The position numbers and the translations under genes are program-made. From VYFG01 sp965248685 (lineage in GTDB: Bacteria; Pseudomonadota; Gammaproteobacteria; Arenicellales; Poriferihabitantaceae): DNA of 64,000 nucleotides. The notes under the pieces were generated by a model. The model had not been told where the DNA came from and made no database searches. It saw only the letters and a program-made list of their open reading frames with translations. Position 1 is the first letter of the stretch, and every line of letters begins with the position of its first letter. The stretch lies in assembly GCA_965248685.1 (NCBI GenBank), contig CBDFKC010000002.1, positions 806,001 to 870,000 on the forward strand, read 5' to 3'. Below are positions 57,827 through 64,000 of the stretch, in pieces.

Positions 57827-58822
57827 TTAACCCACGGACCGATCGGCAATGACACAGGCTCTTAGCGGTGCTGGATAGCCTTCGATGGTGAGGTCAGGAT
57901 TCGTCGGATCGAGAAAGTCTGCCAGGGATTCAAACGTCATCCATGGTGTACGCCGCTGTTCGAATTCCGAGGTTTTCGTCAGATCAATTAATTGTGGGTT
58001 TTGAAAACCGCAACCCAGTAGTTGTTTACGCAGATTGGATACCGTTGGGATGCACCATACGTTGCGCATTTTGGCATAACGCCGGTCCAATCTGGACTGA
58101 TCCTGAAAATCACCGTCAAATACCAGGGTTTCAAGGACCAGCTGACCGCCAGGACGCAAGAATCGATATAGTTCAGACAAGTGATCCAATGGATACCGAC
58201 GATGGTAGTAGATCCCCATGGAAAAAACAGTATCGAATACGATCTTCCTGGGCTGACAATGTTTGGCAAATAGCTCTTCTGATCTCAGCGGTAACATCAC
58301 GATACGATCTGACTTTAGATATCGATTAACAGCAATAAATTGCGCGAGAAAAAGTTGTGTCGGATCTATGCCAACCGCTAGTCGAGCTCCAGCACCCTGC
58401 ATTCTCCAGAGATAATAGCCGTTGCCGCATCCTACATCCAGAATCGATCGATCTTTCACCGGCGCTATCTTGTCCATGATTCTCGCCCATTTTAAATTGC
58501 TGCGCCATTCCGCATCGATCTCTACGCCAAACAGATTAAACGGTCCCTTGCGCCAAGGATGCAGCGCCATTAACTTTGATCGCAGCGAATCTTTGGTTTC
58601 ATCATCCAGGTCACGTCGGGGACTAGCCGTAATAGCACTCCGATCTAACTCGACCTGACCCTTTTCTATATCCGGTAACAGACTGATTTGCTGTAACCAC
58701 TTTTGTCGATCTCCATGGGGTCGACTCTTCAGGATATCCAATGAAGTATTGACCAAATAATCAGTACAATCTTGAAAATCTGTTCCATGGAGTACAGACC
58801 GAATTTGGTCAGGATCAATCAC
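57827..58822 (-). CDS. cmoB: tRNA U34 carboxymethyltransferase CmoB
   Basis: CmoB transfers the carboxymethyl group of carboxy-SAM to 5-hydroxyuridine-34, giving cmo5U. The 331-residue protein tracks E. coli CmoB: LHPWRKGPFNLFGVEIDAEWRSNLKWARIMD, SILDVGCGNGYYLWRMQGAGARLAVGIDPTQLFLAQF, FDTVFSMGIYYHRRYPLDHL, RYAKMRNVWCIP and SLADFLDP with EGYPAP. The start is GTG at 58822, 15 bases after cmoA. mnmH follows three bases later. Confidence 0.95.
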   Translation of the reverse strand: MIDPDQIRSVLHGTDFQDCTDYLVNTSLDILKSRPHGDRQKWLQQISLLPDIEKGQVELDRSAITASPRRDLDDETKDSLRSKLMALHPWRKGPFNLFGVEIDAEWRSNLKWARIMDKIAPVKDRSILDVGCGNGYYLWRMQGAGARLAVGIDPTQLFLAQFIAVNRYLKSDRIVMLPLRSEELFAKHCQPRKIVFDTVFSMGIYYHRRYPLDHLSELYRFLRPGGQLVLETLVFDGDFQDQSRLDRRYAKMRNVWCIPTVSNLRKQLLGCGFQNPQLIDLTKTSEFEQRRTPWMTFESLADFLDPTNPDLTIEGYPAPLRACVIADRSVG

Positions 58823-58837
58823 AGTCCAATTTCTGGG

Positions 58838-59566
58838 TTACTTAATTGCCAGTACTGAGACAAAATTAAAACATTGAAACCACTGCACAACCGATTTAAA
58901 ACCGAAGGTCAATAATCTTGAATTGTGCTGTTCCAAAGTATCGAGCACCATCACGTTTTCCAATGCCGTTCGTTTCTGGCTAATCTCGAGGTCGCTATAA
59001 CCATTAGCCATCTTGAAGCCATGATAAAACTCAACCATTTTCTGATTTTCCGCTTCCGAAGCAGCAACGATTTTCTCAGATAAAATCAATACGCCACCTG
59101 AAACCAGCCCTGATAGAATTGTTTGAATGACACTGTCTCGATCTTGTGGCGGCAAAAATTGCAGAGTGAAATTCAAAACAACTATACTGGCATTATTGAT
59201 TTCAACATCACGAATATCCTGGTTGTAGCAATTAAATCCTTGTTCCGGGATTTGTTTGGAAAGATGGGACCGGCACTTGTCCAGCATGGACTGGGAACTA
59301 TCCACCGCGATATATTCAACATCCTTATTACCAATCCGGGATTGAATGGATAAGGTGGCGGCGCCCAATGAACATCCAAGGTCATAAACCCTGGTACCCG
59401 GGGAAAAATATGTTTCGGCGAGCACTGCCAGCAGCGAGATGACTGTTTCGTATCCGGGTACCGAACGACGAATCATGTCTGGAAATACTGCCGCTACGGA
59501 TTGATCAAAAGCAAAATCTACAATATGGCCCTGCTTGTTTGCGTAAATTTTATCTTTGGCGGACAT
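58838..59566 (-). CDS. cmoA: Carboxy-S-adenosyl-L-methionine synthase CmoA
   Basis: CmoA converts SAM and prephenate to carboxy-SAM, the donor for CmoB. The 242-residue protein has DFAFDQSVAAVFPDMIRRSVPGYE (a CmoA hallmark), TRVYDLGCSLGAATLSIQ as cofactor loop, VVLNFTLQFLPPQDR and FYHGFKMANGYSDLEISQKRTALENV. Its prephenate substrate is the branch point handled by pheA and tyrA in this window. ATG at 59566, 96 bases after mce. Confidence 0.95.
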   Translation of the reverse strand: MSAKDKIYANKQGHIVDFAFDQSVAAVFPDMIRRSVPGYETVISLLAVLAETYFSPGTRVYDLGCSLGAATLSIQSRIGNKDVEYIAVDSSQSMLDKCRSHLSKQIPEQGFNCYNQDIRDVEINNASIVVLNFTLQFLPPQDRDSVIQTILSGLVSGGVLILSEKIVAASEAENQKMVEFYHGFKMANGYSDLEISQKRTALENVMVLDTLEQHNSRLLTFGFKSVVQWFQCFNFVSVLAIK

Positions 59567-59662
59567 CGATCTATTCTAATCAGTTACGACAAGGGTAGCT
59601 TAATTCAACCATTGGACCCTGCACGAATTCATCAGAGCGTCAAAAAGGGAATGCTTGAACCG

Positions 59663-60067
59663 CTATATTTGTTCCAGCTCGACCAGGGTTCCCAAAGCAT
59701 CCTTGGGATGGAGGAATAATACCGGCTTTCCGTGAGCGCCAATCTTCGGTTTGCCATCACCAAGAATCCGCAACCCGTTCTTACGCAATCGCTCAGACGC
59801 GAGACCAATATCAACGACTTCGTAGCAAACATGATGAATCCCACCAGAAGGGTTGTTTTCGAGAAATCGGGATATTGGAGAGTCGTCTCCCATTGGATGC
59901 AACAGTTCAATTTTGGTATTCGATAGCTCGACGAATACAGTAGTTACGCCGTGTTCTGGCAAATCCACTGGCTCCGATACGCTGGCACCAAAAACCACTC
60001 GATACTGTTCACTGGCAATTTTCAAATCTGGTACCGCGATTGCAAGGTGGTTCAATTTTCCGATCAT
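59663..60067 (-). CDS. mce: Methylmalonyl-CoA epimerase
   Basis: Epimerises (2S)- to (2R)-methylmalonyl-CoA between carboxylase and mutase. The 134-residue VOC protein has LNHLAIAVPDLKIASEQYR (His metal ligand), FVELSNTKIELLHPMGDDSPISRFLENN, GGIHHVCYEV and the final Glu in GTLVELEQ, matching known epimerases. ATG at 60067, 29 bases after meaB. It completes a set with pccA and pccB. The mutase gene itself is not in the window. Confidence 0.93.
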   Translation of the reverse strand: MIGKLNHLAIAVPDLKIASEQYRVVFGASVSEPVDLPEHGVTTVFVELSNTKIELLHPMGDDSPISRFLENNPSGGIHHVCYEVVDIGLASERLRKNGLRILGDGKPKIGAHGKPVLFLHPKDALGTLVELEQI

Positions 60068-60096
60068 ATTCTGGCCAATTTCCCAATATATATTCG

Positions 60097-61062
60097 CTAA
60101 GATTTGGTAAACAACTCGGCAAGTTGCCTTGCCGCAATGGTAGGCGCTATTTTTCCATCACTGACCTGTTGTTGCAAATCAAGAAGGGTCGGCGCAATCT
60201 TTTGGTCTTGCTTTAATTGATCCAGTATCAGCTGCCCGGTTTCGTTCCATAGCCAGGCTACACTCTGGCGTTGCCGGCGTTTTTCGAGTTCACCATTTTC
60301 GGCCGTAAGTTGCCAATACCGCTGGATAGCATCCCAGGTATCCGTCACACCAATATTTTCTGCCGCAGAAATACCTAATACCGGTACCTCCCATTGTGCC
60401 AGCCGACGTGTGGTCAAATTCAACGCGTGTTTAATATCGGCGACGGTAACACCAGCCGCCCGTTTCAAATCGCCATCAGTCTTGTTAACTACTGCTATAT
60501 CAGCAAGCTCCATTATGCCGCGTTTGATGCCTTGGAGATCGTCTCCGCCCCCGGGCTGAAGCATCAACAAAAATACATCTGTCATTTCTGCAACCAGGGT
60601 CTCCGATTGTCCTACCCCTACTGTCTCGACCATGACCAAGTCGAATCCAGCCGCCTCACAAACCAAAATTGCTTCCCTGGTTCGCCGGGCAACGCCGCCC
60701 AGAGTGCCACCCGCAGGAGATGGTCGAATATATGCCGACGGGTTAACGGAAAGGGATGGCATACGGGTCTTGTCGCCTAAAATTGATCCGCCGGTTATTG
60801 TGGAGCTCGGATCGATAGTTAATACGGCTACTTTACGATTCTGGGCAATCACCAGCCCTCCAAACACATCGATAAATGTCGACTTTCCTACACCTGGTAC
60901 CCCGGTAATCCCGATTCGGAGTGCCTGTCCGGTATAAGGCATGATCCGTTCGAGTAGCGTTTCCGCTTCCTGACGATGATCCTGACGTGAAGATTCCAGC
61001 AATGTAATCGCCTGGCCCAGGGTTCGCCGATCAGCCCTGCGCAGTTTATCGATTTGGATCAA
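60097..61062 (-). CDS. meaB: Methylmalonyl-CoA mutase-associated GTPase MeaB
   Basis: MeaB (ArgK) is a G3E chaperone that loads and protects cobalamin in methylmalonyl-CoA mutase. The 321 residues show GITGVPGVGKSTFIDVFG, LTIDPSSTITGGSILGDKTRM, SPAGGTLGGVARRTREA, MVETVGVGQSETLVAEM and VVNKTDGD (NKxD). The start is TTG at 61062: the frame closes three codons upstream and AGGG lies in place. Thirty-five bases after pccA. Its presence implies a B12-dependent mutase encoded nearby outside the window. Confidence 0.94.
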   Translation of the reverse strand: MIQIDKLRRADRRTLGQAITLLESSRQDHRQEAETLLERIMPYTGQALRIGITGVPGVGKSTFIDVFGGLVIAQNRKVAVLTIDPSSTITGGSILGDKTRMPSLSVNPSAYIRPSPAGGTLGGVARRTREAILVCEAAGFDLVMVETVGVGQSETLVAEMTDVFLLMLQPGGGDDLQGIKRGIMELADIAVVNKTDGDLKRAAGVTVADIKHALNLTTRRLAQWEVPVLGISAAENIGVTDTWDAIQRYWQLTAENGELEKRRQRQSVAWLWNETGQLILDQLKQDQKIAPTLLDLQQQVSDGKIAPTIAARQLAELFTKS

Positions 61063-61097
61063 ATGGAGTTACCCTGTTATTGAATTGGTATCGTAGC

Positions 61098-63095
61098 CTA
61101 TGAATCGGTTGCTTCAAATTCGATAATGGGCTGGTCCACTTCGAGTATGCTTCCCGGTTCTGCGAGAATATTTGCCACCACAACATCTCTTTCGGCGCGT
61201 AGAGAATTCTCCATCTTCATTGCCTCAATAACTGCCAGGGGTTCCCCCGCCTTTACGCTCTGGCCGGCGACAACCGCCAGGGAAACTAGTAGCCCTGGCA
61301 TCGGCGACAACAACATACCGGAACGATCTGGCGCAACTTTTTCAGGCATCCATTTAAGTAAACCGGAGGTATTAGTCGTCATGACCTGGGCACGCATCTG
61401 CTTACCTCGATGCACAACCTGGTAGCCAAAATCACACCTTTCAATCTGAAGAACAATTGTCTCCTCATTAATGACCGCCCGATAAACGGGTTCTGTTGGC
61501 TTCCATTGATCCGTTACCCGAAAATCCGTTCCTCCTACCTTGACTATCCAGTGATCGTTCTCTTGGGAAATTGACGTTTCGAACGAAGTTTGTTCGAGTC
61601 TAATGGTCCGTTTGGCTCCAATTTTGCGGCCATAGTGTTGCATCTGCCCTGTGGTAGTAACCGCTCGCAACATCAACCGGTGGTGAATAGTTGCCATCGC
61701 AGCAACTACCAAGTCGCGATTAGATATTGGCAACATTTCTGCAGAAAATCCATCGGGATACTCTTCTGCAATAAAATTGGTGGTTAATTCTCCACGCTGA
61801 AACCGGGGATGCGCCATTATCGCCGCGACAAAAGGCTGATTGGTTTCGACTCCACGAATGTAATACTGATCCAGCGCTTGCTGCATAACATCGATGGCTT
61901 CAGCCCGGGTTTTACCCCAGGTAACCAGTTTGGCGATCATCGGATCGTAAAACATCGAAATTTCAGACCCTTCTACAACGCCAGTATCAACTCTAACTTG
62001 ACTATTTACGTTGGGAGGAAGGTAACTGACCAACCTCCCGGTTGATGGCAAGAAATTTCGAAACGGACTTTCCGCATATATCCTGGATTCCATTGACCAC
62101 CCATTGATCCCTACCTGTTGCTGGGTAATTGGCAGTTTTTCTCCCGCTGCCACCCTGATCATCAATTCAACCAAATCAATTCCAGTGATCATCTCGGTAA
62201 CCGGGTGTTCTACCTGGAGCCGAGTATTCATTTCGAGAAAGTAAAAGTTACGCTGGGCGTCAACGATTAATTCAACGGTCCCTGCAGAACAATAATCAAC
62301 CTCCTTTGCTAACGCCCTAGCCTGTTCACTCATCGCGGCTCTGGTGGCCTCGTCAATAAAAGGTGAAGGCGCTTCCTCTACCACTTTCTGGTGACGGCGC
62401 TGTATGGAACATTCTCGTTCGTTCAGGGTTACGATGTTTCCGTGGGTGTCAGCAATGACCTGAATCTCAATATGGCGTGGCTGCTCAATAAATTTCTCTA
62501 TAAATATTCTGCCATCACCAAAACTGGATATCGCCTCACTGGTAGCGCGCTCAAATCCTTCCCGGCATTCGTCCTGATCCCAGGCCACCCGCATGCCTTT
62601 ACCACCCCCACCAGCACTGGCCTTAATCATCACCGGGTAGCCAATTCGATCAGCGATGGAGATCGCTTCGTTCGCATCCTTGACCACCTCAGTATGCCCG
62701 GGGATTACATTGACACCTGCCTGCTCCGCCAGGAGTTTCGACGTGATTTTATCTCCCATGACTTCGATAGCACGGATGCCGGGGCCGATAAAAGCGATTC
62801 CTGCCTGACTCAACGCTGTTGCAAACGCCGAATTCTCGGAGACAAATCCATACCCCGGGTGCACCGCTTCGGCACCGGTTTGAGTACAGGCTTCGATAAT
62901 CTTGTCGCCAACCAAATAACTTTCAGAAGCAGCCGCTGGCCCAATATTTACCGCTTCATCTGCCAGCCTGACATGCAGCGAATTCTTGTCCGCGTCAGAG
63001 TATATAGCAACAGTGGCGATACCCATTCGCTTCGCCGTGTGGATAACCCTACAGGCAATTTCCCCCCGATTGGCGATCAATATTTTCTTAAACAT
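61098..63095 (-). CDS. pccA: Propionyl/acetyl-CoA carboxylase alpha (biotin) subunit
   Basis: Carries the biotin carboxylase and carrier functions that carboxylate propionyl-CoA to methylmalonyl-CoA. The 665 residues have a biotin carboxylase N-half (FKKILIANRGEIACRVI; VHPGYGFVSENSAFA; ATP-grasp KASAGGGGKGMRV; EMNTRLQVEHPVTEMI), a middle BT-type linker, and a C-terminal biotinyl domain with AVIEAMKMENSL (Lys is biotinylated). ATG at 63095, nine bases after pccB. The meaB and mce neighbours favour propionyl-CoA over 3-methylcrotonyl-CoA. Confidence 0.95.
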   Translation of the reverse strand: MFKKILIANRGEIACRVIHTAKRMGIATVAIYSDADKNSLHVRLADEAVNIGPAAASESYLVGDKIIEACTQTGAEAVHPGYGFVSENSAFATALSQAGIAFIGPGIRAIEVMGDKITSKLLAEQAGVNVIPGHTEVVKDANEAISIADRIGYPVMIKASAGGGGKGMRVAWDQDECREGFERATSEAISSFGDGRIFIEKFIEQPRHIEIQVIADTHGNIVTLNERECSIQRRHQKVVEEAPSPFIDEATRAAMSEQARALAKEVDYCSAGTVELIVDAQRNFYFLEMNTRLQVEHPVTEMITGIDLVELMIRVAAGEKLPITQQQVGINGWSMESRIYAESPFRNFLPSTGRLVSYLPPNVNSQVRVDTGVVEGSEISMFYDPMIAKLVTWGKTRAEAIDVMQQALDQYYIRGVETNQPFVAAIMAHPRFQRGELTTNFIAEEYPDGFSAEMLPISNRDLVVAAMATIHHRLMLRAVTTTGQMQHYGRKIGAKRTIRLEQTSFETSISQENDHWIVKVGGTDFRVTDQWKPTEPVYRAVINEETIVLQIERCDFGYQVVHRGKQMRAQVMTTNTSGLLKWMPEKVAPDRSGMLLSPMPGLLVSLAVVAGQSVKAGEPLAVIEAMKMENSLRAERDVVVANILAEPGSILEVDQPIIEFEATDS

Positions 63096-63104
63096 AGTTT
63101 TTAA

Positions 63105-64000
63105 CTAAAGCGGTATGTTGCCGTGTTTTTTCCAGGGGTTCTGCAGGTCTTTCTCTGACAGCATAGCCAGAGACCGGCACACCCTCTTCCGTGTGTTTCG
63201 AGGAAAAATAACATCGTCGATGTATCCACGGCGACCTGCAACGAATGGGTTAGCAAATTTTTCCCGATATTCTTCGGTTCTTTGCGCCAGCTTTTCCGAG
63301 TCCTTTGCTTCTTCCCGAAATATAATTTCTACCGCTCCTTTGGGCCCCATTACTGCAATTTCGGCACTGGGCCAGGCGAGGTTTACATCACCTCTAAGAT
63401 GCTTCGACGCCATCACATCGTATGCACCACCATAGGCTTTGCGCGTAATAACGGTAACCTTAGGGACCGTGCATTCGGCATAGGCATACAGGAGTTTGGC
63501 TCCATGCTTAATAATTCCCCCATATTCCTGGGAAGTACCTGGCATAAACCCGGGAACATCTACCAGGGTAATTATCGGAATATTAAATGCATCACAAAAC
63601 CTGACGAATCGCGCGCCTTTAATTGACGAACTGATATCAAGGCATCCCGCCAATACCATCGGTTGATTGGCCACGATACCAACGGTTGATCCCTCCATTC
63701 GGGCAAATCCGATGATGATATTGCGCGCATAATTTGTCTGCAATTCAAAAAACTCCCCCTCGTCGACCAGTTTGGTGATCAACTCTTTCATATCATAGGG
63801 TTGATTGGGATTAGCGGGAACCAGAGTATCCAAAGAGGGCTCTTCTCTTGACTGATTATCATGAGTCTCACGATGAGGTGGCTTTTCGCCATTATTTGAC
63901 GGCAAATAATTGAAAAACCGTCTGGTCATCAACAACGCTTCGATATCATTCTCGAAACTGAGGTCGGCAACACCAGAGCGGGTTGTATGGGTACTTGCTC
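63105..64000 (-). CDS. pccB: Propionyl-CoA carboxylase beta subunit, C-terminal part (runs off right edge)
   Basis: About the last 297 codons of a roughly 510-residue carboxyltransferase; the frame is open to the right edge, so the apparent start near 63935 is internal. Visible: ASTHTTRSGVADL-like entry, FENDIEALLMTRRFFNYLP, GFARMEGSTVGIVANQP, FCDAFNIPIITLVDVPGFMPGTSQEYGGIIKHGAKLL, KAYGGAYDVMASKHL and a C-terminal AGRRGYIDDVIFPRNTR. These are PccB signatures, including the oxyanion-hole glycine pair. It heads the operon as far as can be seen. Confidence 0.94.
   Translation of the reverse strand, partial: ASTHTTRSGVADLSFENDIEALLMTRRFFNYLPSNNGEKPPHRETHDNQSREEPSLDTLVPANPNQPYDMKELITKLVDEGEFFELQTNYARNIIIGFARMEGSTVGIVANQPMVLAGCLDISSSIKGARFVRFCDAFNIPIITLVDVPGFMPGTSQEYGGIIKHGAKLLYAYAECTVPKVTVITRKAYGGAYDVMASKHLRGDVNLAWPSAEIAVMGPKGAVEIIFREEAKDSEKLAQRTEEYREKFANPFVAGRRGYIDDVIFPRNTRKRVCRSLAMLSEKDLQNPWKKHGNIPL

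Noticed and set aside
62391..63104. 237-codon open frame on the plus strand opposite pccA
   Set aside because: It is antisense to the conserved biotin-carboxylase domain, has no family features and follows the codon constraint of the real gene.
1..64000. CRISPR arrays, insertion sequences, prophage or toxin-antitoxin modules
   Set aside because: No regularly spaced repeats, transposase, integrase or toxin-antitoxin motifs were seen on either strand.

Overview
The window looks like a chromosomal segment of an unclassified, probably marine or host-associated gammaproteobacterium. The evidence is the gene order gyrA-pheA-tyrA-cmk-rpsA-ihfB-lapA-lapB together with queG/tsaE-amiC-mutL-miaA-hfq-hflX, both familiar gammaproteobacterial blocks, plus heptose-type lipopolysaccharide genes. 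Several usual members are absent from these blocks (serC, aroA, nnrE, hflK/hflC), so the arrangement is eroded relative to Pseudomonas or Escherichia. No tRNA, rRNA, CRISPR array, prophage or transposase was found.

Layout. (1) 1-7567, minus strand: envelope sugar genes (three family-2 glycosyltransferases, rfbA, rfbB, hldD, a stand-alone heptose kinase, ugd). (2) 7613-18868, minus strand: lapB-lapA-ihfB-rpsA-cmk-tyrA-pheA-gyrA, then hflX and hfq. (3) 19320-25016, minus strand: an ectoine-hydrolase-like gene inserted between hfq and miaA, then mutL, amiC, tsaE. (4) 25265-36457: mixed metabolism on both strands, including queG, a VOC protein, an HpaI-type aldolase, a clear creatinase, a HupE/UreJ-like and DUF4198 pair, a long-form GAPDH, nadE and an acyl-CoA ligase. 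(5) 36529-38648, plus strand: a three-gene glycan-modifying set (DUF579/glucuronoxylan-methyltransferase-like, glycosyltransferase, sulfotransferase). (6) 38904-43304: an arginine/ornithine-type ABC importer with an AstE/AspA-like hydrolase. (7) 43302-43605: a 304-bp structured palindromic element between two convergent genes. (8) 43603-47625, minus strand: GST and a glycan island with two copies of a methyltransferase / GT25-like pair, each copy having lost a different partner. (9) 47913-53223: glmS with a small conserved-looking protein, an SDR and 2-hydroxyacid dehydrogenase pair, a cytochrome P460 and a CMD-family protein. (10) 53220-64000, minus strand: one long co-directional run, pccB-pccA-meaB-mce (propionyl-CoA to methylmalonyl-CoA), cmoA-cmoB-mnmH-selD (tRNA wobble-uridine and selenium modification), a methyltransferase and a Lon-N-domain protein.

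The strongest candidates for something undescribed are the 304-bp element, whose inverted repeats predict two hairpins with complementary loops inside a closing stem, and the reciprocally decayed glycan-gene duplication. Regulatory hairpins before rpsA and before the glmS operon, and an apparent CTG start for hflX, are further points to check. All functional calls are made by reading motifs and recalled family sequences; no database search was run.
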